Shown here piece by piece: positions 5,816-12,267 of a DNA stretch of 12,300 nucleotides. The notes under the pieces were generated by a model. It was given only the letters and a program-made list of their open reading frames with translations. It ran no database searches and was not told the origin of the DNA. The translations under genes and the position numbers were made by a program. The stretch comes from Chloroflexota bacterium (GTDB lineage Bacteria > Chloroflexota > Anaerolineae > Anaerolineales > Villigracilaceae), in assembly GCA_021796315.1 (NCBI GenBank), contig JAJYOH010000113.1, positions 1-12,300 on the forward strand. The letters are read 5' to 3'. The first letter of the stretch is position 1, and each line of letters opens with the position of its first letter.

Positions 5816-6817
5816 ATGAAACGATGGCAATTTTGGCTCGGCGTATTAATTAGTGTGGTTTTCATCTGGCTGTCCCTGCGCGGATTGCGTCTTGATCAGT
5901 TTTGGAGCGCGGTGAGTTCGGCGAACTATTGGTGGCTGATCCCCGGCATCGGCATTTATTTTGTTGCCGTGTGGGCGCGGGCATGGAGATGGCATTATTT
6001 GCTCAAACCCGTCAAGGAAATTCCCACCAACACCATGTTTCCCATCACAGCCATCGGCTACATGGGAAACAATATTTATCCGGCGCGTGCGGGTGAAGTT
6101 TTGCGGGCAGTGATCTTGAAGCGCAGGGAAGGCGTATCCGTTTCCGCTTCGCTGGCGACCATTGTTGTGGAGCGCATTTTCGATGGCGTGGTCATGCTCT
6201 CATTTGTGTTCGTCAATTTACCGGAACTCGCCAAATTGACGGGCGCTTCTGGATTCGTCGGCAATATTCAGCAGGTGGCCGTGATCGGAACGGGTGTCTT
6301 TCTCGGCACATTGCTGGTTTTTTTACTGGCGGCCATGTTTCCGCAGATAACAGTCAGGGTCGGTCAATGGTTTATCGACAGGTTCCTGCCGGAACGCTTG
6401 CGAGAAAACGTTAACAGCCTGATGCACAAATTTCTCGACGGCCTGGCCTCCTTGCGCTCGCCGATCAACATTCTGATGGTATTCGTCACATCAGTGGTCA
6501 TCTGGCTTTTGGAAACCGGCAAATACTGGTTCGTGATGCAGGCATTCAATTTCAACGTCTCGTTCTTCGCGCTGATGTTGATGAACGGAATCGTCAACCT
6601 GGCGACGACGATTCCATCCGCGCCGGGATACATTGGCACGTTCGATGCGCCCGGCATCGCCGTGCTGACGGCTTACGGCGTGGATCAAGCCACCGCCGCG
6701 GGCTACACTTTGACTTTGCACGTTGCACTCTGGCTGCCAATCACTTTATTGGGCGCGTATTTCCTCGCACATGAGGGAATCAAGTGGAGCGATTCGCTTC
6801 GTGAAGAAACAAATTAA
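5816..6817 (+). CDS. Flippase-like membrane protein (LPG-synthase TM / UPF0104 family), 333 aa
   Basis: This integral membrane protein has about eight hydrophobic segments (near 7-23, 42-58, 74-88, 122-136, 152-174, 218-236, 250-266 and 298-317). Family motifs are GYMGNNIYPARAGEVLRA (81-98), VERIFD (118-123) and PSAPGYIGTFD (267-277). These define the lysylphosphatidylglycerol synthase transmembrane region/AglD-like family. The soluble MprF aminoacyl-transfer domain is absent, so LPG synthesis itself is unlikely. Roles proposed for stand-alone members include lipid flipping and envelope or glycolipid processes. The start MKRWQFW is right for the family although no ribosome binding site is seen. 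The next gene, an FAD oxidoreductase, may share the transcript across the 240-bp repeat-containing gap. Confidence 0.9.
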   Translation: MKRWQFWLGVLISVVFIWLSLRGLRLDQFWSAVSSANYWWLIPGIGIYFVAVWARAWRWHYLLKPVKEIPTNTMFPITAIGYMGNNIYPARAGEVLRAVILKRREGVSVSASLATIVVERIFDGVVMLSFVFVNLPELAKLTGASGFVGNIQQVAVIGTGVFLGTLLVFLLAAMFPQITVRVGQWFIDRFLPERLRENVNSLMHKFLDGLASLRSPINILMVFVTSVVIWLLETGKYWFVMQAFNFNVSFFALMLMNGIVNLATTIPSAPGYIGTFDAPGIAVLTAYGVDQATAAGYTLTLHVALWLPITLLGAYFLAHEGIKWSDSLREETN

Positions 6818-7046
6818 TTCACCGCAAAGGCACAAAGAACACGAAGAATCCTTTGCGATCACAAAAAACTTTGGTTCATTGGGAATCGCCGTGATTAAAC
6901 CTTTTGAACACGGATTACACGGACGGACACAGATCAACGCGGATTTTTTAAAAGGCTTTTCCGTGAGATTCTGTGGAATCCGTGTACAGAATCACGGCAG
7001 ACCCCAGAGAGCCAAAATTTTGTGCGCTTTGTGTCTTCGTGGTAAA
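6818..7046. repeat. Long imperfect palindromic intergenic repeat, copy 2
   Basis: Starting at the base after the TAA of the membrane protein gene, about 230 bp form nested inverted pairs. ACCGCAAAGGCACAAAG (6821-6837) pairs with CTTTGTGTCTTCGTGGT (7028-7044), 14 of 17. CACAAAAAACTTTGGTTC (6860-6877) pairs with GAGCCAAAATTTTGTG near 7009-7024. GCCGTGATT (6888-6896) pairs with AATCACGGC (6990-6998), ACACGGATT (6908-6916) with AATCCGTGT (6978-6986), and CACAGATC near 6928 with GATTCTGTG near 6967. The whole could fold into one long hairpin centred near 6950. Its first bases, TTCACCGC, match the repeat after recF. No protein is credible here. The next gene's weak ribosome binding site (AAGGA, 7047-7051) lies just beyond its right edge. 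Confidence 0.75.
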
Positions 7047-7057
7047 AAGGATTCTCG

Positions 7058-8344
7058 ATGAAAATCGCAATTATTGGCGCAGGGTTTGGCGGCATGGCCG
7101 CCGCATACGATCTAAAAAAAGCAGGGCACAAAGTCACCATTTTCGAATCGGCGGATTATGTCGGCGGGCTGGCAAGCGGATTCAAAGAACCGAATTGGGA
7201 ATGGTCGGTCGAGAAGTTTTATCATCACTGGTTCCAATCGGATAAATCCATGCTGGGCTTGATCCATGAATTGGGCTGGGATCATAAAGTCATTTTTCCG
7301 CGTCCACTGACCGTGATGTACGACAAGGGCAAATTCTATCCATTCGACTCGGTCATCAAAGCGCTTCTTTTTCCGGGACTTGGATTTGGTCTCGATAAAA
7401 TCCGTTTTGGCTTCGTCGGATTATTTCTCCGTTTAACGAACAACTGGCGCGCGCTCGAAAAAGTCACCGCCGATTCATGGATGATGAAATGGGCGGGCCA
7501 GAACGTTTATGAAAAAATGTGGAAGCCGTTATTGATCGGGAAGTTCGGGCCTTATTATCAGGATGTCAACATGGCCTGGATGTGGGCGCGCATCAAAGCC
7601 CGCACGACGCGACTCGGCACATTCGAGGGCGGCTTCCAGAATTTCGCAAACCTGTTCGCAGAGAAGCTGCGCGGGATGGGCGTCGAAATCCGGCTGGGAA
7701 CGCCGATCCGTTTTATTAAACGGGACCCGGCCAAAGGTCTGTTAGTGGACGCGGGGGGAGTCGAAGCATTCGATCAAGTGCTGGCCACCACATCCCCAGC
7801 GCTGACGGCAAAGTTGTGCCTCGATCTGCCGGAGGATTATCTCAAGGGTCTGCTTGAGTTGAAATCCATGGGCGCGGTGGTGATGGTGCTGTCGCTCAAG
7901 AATCAATTATCGAAAGACGGCTATTACTGGTTCAACCTTCCGAAAGAGGCGGGCTTCCCGATGCTGGCGTTGGTGGAACACACGAATTATGTTTCCCCCG
8001 AACATTTCGGCGGCGACCACATTGTGTACGCGGGCGATTACCTTGAACCCGGCCACGAATATTTTTCGTTGAGCGATGATCAGTTGCTGGAAGTTTATCT
8101 GCCCGCTCTTGCGAAGATCGATCCTGAGTTTAAACGCGAGTGGGTGAAAAAGTTTTGGGTGTTCAGGACGAATTATGCACAGCCCGTGCCATTGCTGAAT
8201 CACTCAAAGAATATTCCCGATATCCGTACCCCGATCAAGGGATTATATTTTGCATCGATGAGCCAGGTCTATCCATGGGATCGCGGCACAAACTTCGCAG
8301 TCGAGATCGGACGCCGCGCGGCAAAGATGATGATGGCAGATTAA
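7058..8344 (+). CDS. NAD(P)/FAD-dependent oxidoreductase (amine oxidase/PPOX-like), 428 aa
   Basis: This is a flavoprotein of the protoporphyrinogen oxidase/phytoene desaturase/amine-oxidase superfamily. The N-terminal Rossmann site is KIAIIGAGFGG (2-12), ending at Glu30 that binds the ribose, followed by the second FAD motif VGGLAS (35-40). The C-terminal FAD-closing motif is GLYFASMSQVYPWDRGTNFAVEIG (395-418). The middle (about 60-340) is the substrate domain and is rich in aromatic residues. It is not close enough to HemY, CrtI or Glf for me to name a substrate. Related genes are often near glycosyltransferase or flippase genes of envelope glycolipid synthesis, and here the gene upstream is flippase-like, which fits. 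AAGGA lies 6 nt before ATG 7058. A hairpin follows the stop by 7 bp. Confidence 0.9.
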   Translation: MKIAIIGAGFGGMAAAYDLKKAGHKVTIFESADYVGGLASGFKEPNWEWSVEKFYHHWFQSDKSMLGLIHELGWDHKVIFPRPLTVMYDKGKFYPFDSVIKALLFPGLGFGLDKIRFGFVGLFLRLTNNWRALEKVTADSWMMKWAGQNVYEKMWKPLLIGKFGPYYQDVNMAWMWARIKARTTRLGTFEGGFQNFANLFAEKLRGMGVEIRLGTPIRFIKRDPAKGLLVDAGGVEAFDQVLATTSPALTAKLCLDLPEDYLKGLLELKSMGAVVMVLSLKNQLSKDGYYWFNLPKEAGFPMLALVEHTNYVSPEHFGGDHIVYAGDYLEPGHEYFSLSDDQLLEVYLPALAKIDPEFKREWVKKFWVFRTNYAQPVPLLNHSKNIPDIRTPIKGLYFASMSQVYPWDRGTNFAVEIGRRAAKMMMAD

Positions 8345-8351
8345 ACAAGAC

Positions 8352-8374
8352 ACCCGAAGCCCCACGCTTCGGGT
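8352..8374 (+). terminator. Terminator hairpin after the FAD oxidoreductase
   Basis: ACCCGAAGC (8352-8360) pairs with GCTTCGGGT (8366-8374), a perfect 9-bp GC-rich stem with a 5-nt loop. It starts 7 bp after the stop codon. The T-run behind it is short (ATCTTT), so termination may be incomplete. Confidence 0.75.
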
Positions 8375-8391
8375 ATCTTTGGGAGGAGAAT

Positions 8392-8583
8392 ATGAAGTTG
8401 CTCGCGCTTCATGCTTTTATTCTATTTTCCCAAGATGACGCCATCATGAACCAAGTTTACGAGCTATTTCAGACCCATCTTCACATTATCCAATCCACTT
8501 TGCAATCAGGAACGCTGCGCCTGCAGCAAGTCCGCCGATCAACATGGTTTGAAATGCGGCGCGCACCGGATGCGAACCGGTGA
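8392..8583 (+). CDS. Possible small protein of 63 aa, uncertain
   Basis: An ATG at 8392 is preceded by a very good ribosome binding site, GGGAGGAG, 5 nt away. The frame runs 63 codons. It starts MKLLALHAFILFSQDD and contains a stretch (19-42) that could be an amphipathic helix. I recognise no family. Its last 98 bp lie antisense to the 3' end of the VIT1/CCC1 gene, so that part may not be under its own coding selection. It could be a real small gene, a gene remnant truncated by a rearrangement, or chance. It sits behind the terminator hairpin at 8352-8374. Confidence 0.25.
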   Translation: MKLLALHAFILFSQDDAIMNQVYELFQTHLHIIQSTLQSGTLRLQQVRRSTWFEMRRAPDANR

Positions 8584-9178
8584 AGCGGCCTTTGATATAT
8601 CCAAAGATGCCCAGCGCCAGGAGAGTCACAATAATCGAAACAGGCAAAGCCTCGCTGGCAACGTGCATAAATATATAGGGCGAAAGCGGGATCAACCCGC
8701 CGCCGATATACGACAGCGCAATCGTCAACGCGCTGTTGCGGGCGCGGCCGGGATGCGGCTCTTCAAGTCCCAGCTCGAAACGCATCATGAACCCGACCCA
8801 ATCCTTCGGGCGTTTCTGCAAAGCCTTGATCACGGGCTGACTCTCCTGCACCGTTAATCCATATGAAACAAGAATCTCCTCCGTCTCACGAATTTCAAAA
8901 TCAGTCTTTGTCTCGATCTCATCATATTCACGCGCCAGTTCGCTGGCGTAATGCTCGGCGTCTGAACGCGCGGCGAGGTAACCACCCAGCCCCATCGCAA
9001 TGGAACCGGCCGCAATCTCGGCAAACCCAGCCGTGACAACAACTCCGCTGGTGGCGACCGCTGAAAGTCCGGCTGCGAGCGCGAACGGAACGGTCAGCCC
9101 GTCGGACATGCCGATCACAATATCCCGAACGGTTTCAGAAGCAGTAAAATGTTTTTCGATGTGCACTGTCTGCGGCAT
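8486..9178 (-). CDS. VIT1/CCC1-family Fe2+/Mn2+ transporter, 230 aa
   Basis: This integral membrane transporter of the vacuolar iron transporter family exports Fe2+ or Mn2+ from the cytoplasm. TM1 carries the signature DIVIGMSDGLTVPFALAAGL (19-38), and TM2 carries EIAAGSIAMGLGGYLAARSDAEHY (54-77). The cytosolic metal-binding region (about 78-145) is rich in Glu and includes the FMMRFELGLEEP segment (130-141) typical of VIT1. Three hydrophobic segments follow (150-172, 178-195, 207-227), giving the five-helix layout. There is no extra N-terminal ferritin-like domain. The start at ATG 9178 has AAGGAG (9190-9185) 6 nt upstream. It is transcribed against the FAD oxidoreductase and away from the ssb region, so it looks like a single-gene unit. 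Confidence 0.93.
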   Translation of the reverse strand: MPQTVHIEKHFTASETVRDIVIGMSDGLTVPFALAAGLSAVATSGVVVTAGFAEIAAGSIAMGLGGYLAARSDAEHYASELAREYDEIETKTDFEIRETEEILVSYGLTVQESQPVIKALQKRPKDWVGFMMRFELGLEEPHPGRARNSALTIALSYIGGGLIPLSPYIFMHVASEALPVSIIVTLLALGIFGYIKGRFTGSHPVRAAFQTMLIGGLAAGAAFLIAKWIG

Positions 9179-9196
9179 AAAAATCTCCTTCGCCCA

Positions 9197-9226
9197 AGTA
9201 TAGACCCAAACCTTGCAACAAGTGAA
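9197..9226 (-). promoter_or_regulatory. Putative promoter of the VIT1/CCC1 gene
   Basis: On the minus strand TTCACT (9226-9221) and TATACT (9202-9197) form -35 and -10 like hexamers with an 18-bp spacer, 18 bp upstream of the start codon. The -10 is good and the -35 is weak. Confidence 0.4.
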
Positions 9227-9687
9227 ATGAAGTGTAAAATTGAAAAGTCAATCGCTAACGCTGCGACTGCGGCGTTCATCATACATAGTTTTGGCAGATA
9301 AAATGACAGCAAGAACATCATCCATCAGTACGTTTTCGGCTATTGCAAGAGAACACTTCGAGCAGCTTAAGTTGAACGAGATACAGACCCAAAAATTAAG
9401 AAGCAAAATCGCCAAAACAAAATCGGATGATAATATTCTCGGCCTTGAATTTAAGTTGAGCAACTTACGCGAAAAAACGTCAAGATGTGCTGCGATCACA
9501 ATCATATTCTCTGCAATAGCGAAGGAAACTCAATGATAGCGAAACCAACACAGTCAACATTGCAAAACAGAGCATACAACTTCTAGATTTACTAATTCGT
9601 GAAATCAGTAAAATTGATCCTGAAGAGACCCCTTGGATCAAAGGTCATCTATCAAGCGGAACATCTAATCTATCGGAGGCAAAATGA
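9227..9687 (+). pseudogene. Frameshifted small gene upstream of ssb, unknown family
   Basis: Three successive reading frames join into one protein-like sequence that ends four bases into ssb (ATGA overlap). Segment 1 (9227-9301) reads MKCKIEKSIANAATAAFIIHSFGR and stops. Segment 2 (ATG 9303 to TGA 9536) reads 77 residues with a charged helical stretch (REHFEQLKLNEIQTQKLRSKIAKTK). Segment 3 has no start codon of its own, because a TAG precedes it, but reads coherently for about 50 residues (SIQLLDLLIREISKIDPEE at its centre) and stops at TGA 9685-9687. Joining 2 and 3 needs a +1 shift near CAA-TGA at 9531-9536. This could be a decayed gene, a sequencing or assembly error, or programmed frameshifting. 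I recognise no domain. It is AT-richer than ssb. Segment 2 alone (9303-9536) might be a real small protein. Confidence 0.45.
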
Positions 9688-10115
9688 GTTATCAAACCGT
9701 AATTATCGCAGGTAATCTCGGACGCGATCCTGAAATGCGTTACACACCATCAGGCCAAGCTGTCACCAGTTTTTCGGTTGCGGTTAACGAATCCTACACA
9801 AACAATAATGGCGAGAAAGTAAAGAAAACTATTTGGTTCCGAATCTCAGCCTGGGGCAAGCAGGCAGAAATCTGTAACCAATATTTGAAGAAAGGCCAAA
9901 TGGTATTAGTGGAGGGCCGTATGACATCCGACCAAACCACCGGCGGTCCACGAATCTGGAAAGCACAGGATGGTTCAGCGCGTTCTTCATTCGAGATAAC
10001 CGCTCAAACTGTTCGGTTCTTATCGTCACGCGGCGAAAGCGACGCCAGTGGCGGCGGTATGCCCGCTGACGGCGGCGACTTCTCCGCTCCTGCTGAAGAC
10101 GATATCCCATTCTAA
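9684..10115 (+). CDS. ssb: Single-stranded DNA-binding protein, 143 aa
   Basis: SSB coats single-stranded DNA during replication, repair and recombination, usually as a homotetramer. The OB fold spans about 1-113, starting MSYQTVIIAGNLGRDPEMRYTPSGQAVTSFSVAVN and including the KKTIWFRISAWGKQAE segment (47-62). The C-terminus is a flexible Gly/Ala/Ser linker ending in the acidic tip EDDIPF (138-143), which recruits partner proteins. The length is typical. GGAGG (9675-9679) precedes ATG 9684 by 4 nt. The start overlaps the stop of the frameshifted upstream gene by ATGA. A strong hairpin follows at 10126-10158. Confidence 0.97.
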   Translation: MSYQTVIIAGNLGRDPEMRYTPSGQAVTSFSVAVNESYTNNNGEKVKKTIWFRISAWGKQAEICNQYLKKGQMVLVEGRMTSDQTTGGPRIWKAQDGSARSSFEITAQTVRFLSSRGESDASGGGMPADGGDFSAPAEDDIPF

Positions 10116-10125
10116 ATATTTTTCA

Positions 10126-10158
10126 CAGCAGGGACACAGCGCCGCTGTGTCCCTGCTG
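10126..10158. terminator. Perfect 15-bp hairpin after ssb
   Basis: CAGCAGGGACACAGC (10126-10140) pairs perfectly with GCTGTGTCCCTGCTG (10144-10158) around a 3-nt loop, starting 10 bp after the ssb stop. No T-run follows on the plus strand. It may weaken read-through into the downstream genes, protect the ssb mRNA 3' end, or be a dispersed palindromic unit. Confidence 0.6.
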
Positions 10159-10181
10159 CATATCGTAAGATCGGAAATCTT

Positions 10182-10502
10182 ATGACTCTCCCCAAACCGC
10201 AAGGTCCCATTCTTGAAGTCCCCCCCAACCTGGACACAGTCTACGCCAACCTGGCGCGCATCTCCCACTCCCCCGCTGACATCGTCATAGATTTTGCCCA
10301 ACTGCTTCCGGCAGACTCAAAAGCTGTGGTCAAGGCACGCGTGATCATGTCTCCATTGTCAACAAAATTGTTGTTACGCGCGCTGACGGAAAACCTTGCA
10401 CGCTATGAAGCTGCCTTCGGCGAGATCAGTGTGCCGGTCAATTCGTCGCTGGCTGATAATCTTTTCAAGCCTCATCAACCGCCTGAATCGCCCAAAGAAT
10501 AA
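10182..10502 (+). CDS. DUF3467-family protein, 106 aa
   Basis: This small cytoplasmic protein of unknown function matches the DUF3467 pattern. A short N-terminal tail is followed by YANLARISHSPADIVIDFAQLLP (21-43), then KARVIMSPLSTKLLLRALTENLARYEAAFGEIS (51-83). The end is disordered and proline-rich. The family is generally about 90-110 residues, so the gene is complete. The start at ATG 10182 has only a weak purine stretch (GGAAATC) upstream. The translin gene starts 8 bp behind it, so the two are surely co-transcribed. Confidence 0.8.
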   Translation: MTLPKPQGPILEVPPNLDTVYANLARISHSPADIVIDFAQLLPADSKAVVKARVIMSPLSTKLLLRALTENLARYEAAFGEISVPVNSSLADNLFKPHQPPESPKE

Positions 10503-10510
10503 GAATCATT

Positions 10511-11200
10511 ATGCATAAACTTGAAAGCATTGCCGAAAGAATCCGCATCAGTTTTGACGCACGCACTGCGGCGCGCGACCAGGCTTTATCGCAGGCCCGT
10601 CAGTTGACGCGCGCCTGCTCGCTTGCCATCCGCGCCGTTCATCGCGATGAGACGGATACGATGAACGAACATCTGGCAGAAGCGCGCAGATTGGCCGAAG
10701 CTTTGAAAAACGATCTGGCAAAATATCCCGACCTGTTTTATGCAGGCTACACTCAGGATGCGTTAAAGGAATTTGTCGAAGCCAACGTGGCTTGTGCGCT
10801 GATCCAAAACAAGCCGCTGCTCATGCCGGAAGAGTTGGGGGTGGCCGATGCGACTTATTTGAACGGCATGGCTGAAGTGATAGGCGAACTGCGGCGCAGG
10901 ATCATGGACATTTTGCGTCATGGATATTCACAGGAAGCCGAGCGCCTGCTCACCATCATGGACGATATCTATTTCGTGCTGGTCACGATGGATTATCCCG
11001 ATGCCATCACCAACGGCTTGCGCCGCCAGACCGACCTGGCGCGCGGCATCATCGAAAAGACGCGCGGCGACATCACGTTCAGTCTGCGCGGCGAACATCT
11101 CGAGCAAGCCATCGGGCGGTTGAGCGCTCAATTAAACGGCGGCAGGACCGAGGTCCCGAAAAGCAGCGGACGAATCATTTCATCCGATCAAGAAGAATAA
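10511..11200 (+). CDS. Translin-family (COG2178-type) RNA-binding protein, 229 aa
   Basis: This mainly helical protein aligns by eye with archaeal/bacterial translin homologues. Landmarks are SIAERIRISFDARTAARDQALS (6-27), YPDLFYAGYTQDALKEFVEA (72-91), EELGVADATYLNGMAEVIGELRRRIMD (107-133), and YPDAITNGLRRQTDLARGIIEKTRGDIT (162-189). Eukaryotic translin and TRAX form the C3PO endoribonuclease; the TRAX active site uses acidic residues in an E-x-x-E segment and one in the YxxGxxDxxGE segment. Here EFVEA keeps two Glu (87, 90) and the third position is Glu122 (AEVIGE), so RNase activity is possible but unproven. Such genes are sometimes mis-annotated as haloacid dehalogenase. The C-terminal 30 residues are polar and probably disordered. 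The next gene starts 2 bp after the stop. Confidence 0.85.
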   Translation: MHKLESIAERIRISFDARTAARDQALSQARQLTRACSLAIRAVHRDETDTMNEHLAEARRLAEALKNDLAKYPDLFYAGYTQDALKEFVEANVACALIQNKPLLMPEELGVADATYLNGMAEVIGELRRRIMDILRHGYSQEAERLLTIMDDIYFVLVTMDYPDAITNGLRRQTDLARGIIEKTRGDITFSLRGEHLEQAIGRLSAQLNGGRTEVPKSSGRIISSDQEE

Positions 11201-11202
11201 GC

Positions 11203-11823
11203 ATGGCAAAAGCAGGCAGACGTTATCCGCTCGTGATTTACACGCGCATGATCGACCGTTGGTGGCCCGCCATCTTTTTGCTGGGTCTGGCAACGATGGC
11301 GCTGGCATGGCCGTTTTATCAAGATGTATACACGCGGCTCACCGAACCCTGGCGGTGGATGACACTGGCGGGGGTGGGCGCAGGCGTGGTCTTGATATCG
11401 CTCTTCATGCTGATGATGCGCAAAAGTGCATATGCACAGCCGTTCAGCGATCATTTACTTTTAGCCACACCGATCTTCCGTTTGAATATTTCCTATCGCC
11501 GCGTACAACGCACCTCGACTGCAATCATGGCGACCCTGTTTCCGCCAAGAAGTATGCGCGGCATGAAGCGCGATATTATCGAGCCGCTGACCGGAATGAC
11601 CGCCGTAGTGATCGACTTGAATGCCTATCCGGTTTCACGCAGCGTATTGATTTTTTTTCTTTCGTCTTTTTTCTTCAAGGATAAGACGCCGCACCTTGTG
11701 CTTCTCGTTCAAAACTGGATGGGCTTCAGCACCGAGATAGAAAGTATGCGTACCAGCGGGAATCAATCCATCCATCAACAATCGACAAACCAGTCCATTC
11801 TCTCGCGCCTGCCAAGGAAATGA
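11203..11823 (+). CDS. Two-helix membrane protein of unknown function, 206 aa
   Basis: I do not recognise a named family. Two transmembrane segments (about 20-39 and 54-72) near the N-terminus are followed by a soluble beta-rich region (about 80-190) that starts with FSDHLLLATPIFRLNISYRRVQ. This layout and the R-x-x-Y/R pattern resemble bacterial PH-like domain proteins; the similarity is by eye only. Residues 149-159 (LIFFLSSFFFK) are strongly hydrophobic but look like buried strands. A Ser/Gln/Asn-rich tail (183-203) is probably disordered. The ATG lies 2 bp after the translin stop, and the gene's end overlaps the next start by ATGA, so it is translationally embedded in the run of genes from DUF3467 onward. 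Confidence 0.75.
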   Translation: MAKAGRRYPLVIYTRMIDRWWPAIFLLGLATMALAWPFYQDVYTRLTEPWRWMTLAGVGAGVVLISLFMLMMRKSAYAQPFSDHLLLATPIFRLNISYRRVQRTSTAIMATLFPPRSMRGMKRDIIEPLTGMTAVVIDLNAYPVSRSVLIFFLSSFFFKDKTPHLVLLVQNWMGFSTEIESMRTSGNQSIHQQSTNQSILSRLPRK

Positions 11824-12239
11824 ATATTTATTTTGCATGTTCGATCACGGGTGGACGCGAATACGAGCGCATCTATCAGGACCTGACAGCGGCCCTGCTT
11901 GCGGACGGCCACACCATCCCGACGGCGCACCTGGCCGACTCGAACGTCATGGCGGTGGAGGCAGCCGTCTCAGCGCGTGACGTTTACGAACGCGACGTGA
12001 CCTGGATCCGTGAAGCAGATGCGTTGATCGCAGAGGTCAGCGTGCCATCGCACGGCGTTGGATACGAAATCGGTTTCGCCCTGAATGCAGGCAAACCGGT
12101 TTTATGTTTGCTTCAAGCAGGACGCAAAGTCTCGAAGATGATCAGCGGAAATCCGCACCCGAATTTGCAGCTCAAAGATTACAAAGACTCAAAAGAGGCG
12201 ATTGAATTCTCAAGAGGATTCCTCGCCGAAATAAAATGA
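11820..12239 (+). CDS. DNPH1/Rcl-like 2'-deoxynucleoside 5'-phosphate N-hydrolase, 139 aa
   Basis: This protein of the nucleoside 2-deoxyribosyltransferase superfamily looks closest to the DNPH1/Rcl branch, which cleaves the glycosidic bond of deoxynucleoside monophosphates. The N-terminal IYFACSITGGRE (3-14) matches the substrate-binding loop of the family. The ERDVTWIREADALIAEVSVPSHGVGYEIGFAL segment (57-88) carries the expected catalytic pair, Asp59 and Glu83. It is about the size of the human enzyme without its termini. A role in removing abnormal or excess dNMPs is inferred. A nucleoside deoxyribosyltransferase is the alternative. Its start overlaps the stop of the membrane protein gene (ATGA), indicating translational coupling, and a terminator begins within its last codons. 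Confidence 0.88.
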   Translation: MNIYFACSITGGREYERIYQDLTAALLADGHTIPTAHLADSNVMAVEAAVSARDVYERDVTWIREADALIAEVSVPSHGVGYEIGFALNAGKPVLCLLQAGRKVSKMISGNPHPNLQLKDYKDSKEAIEFSRGFLAEIK

Positions 12240-12267
12240 CAGTCACTCAAAAGTGGCTGTCATTTTA
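12232..12267 (+). terminator. Intrinsic terminator of the ssb-side gene run
   Basis: TAAAATGACAGTCACT (12232-12247) pairs over 16 positions, with one G-T pair, with AGTGGCTGTCATTTTA (12252-12267) around a CAAA loop. TTTATTTTAT follows. The stem includes the stop codon of the nucleotide hydrolase gene. With A-rich bases on the left and T-rich bases on the right it may work in both directions. Confidence 0.88.

Noticed and set aside
5801..5830. Longer start for the redoxin gene at 5830
   Set aside because: It would overlap the divergent membrane protein gene; GGGGGAG 8 nt before ATG 5800 supports the shorter form.
5816..6817. MprF-type lysyl-phosphatidylglycerol synthase
   Set aside because: Only the membrane part is present; the C-terminal aminoacyl-transfer domain is missing, so a specific MprF call is not supported.
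6723..7140. Several small ORFs in the gap before the FAD oxidoreductase
   Set aside because: They read through the palindromic repeat (for example the PQRHKEHEE string), which arises from the CACCGCAAAGG motif and not from a protein gene.
9248..9505. Minus-strand ORF of 85 codons
   Set aside because: It opposes the plus-strand frames that link into ssb, and has no ribosome binding site or recognisable domain.
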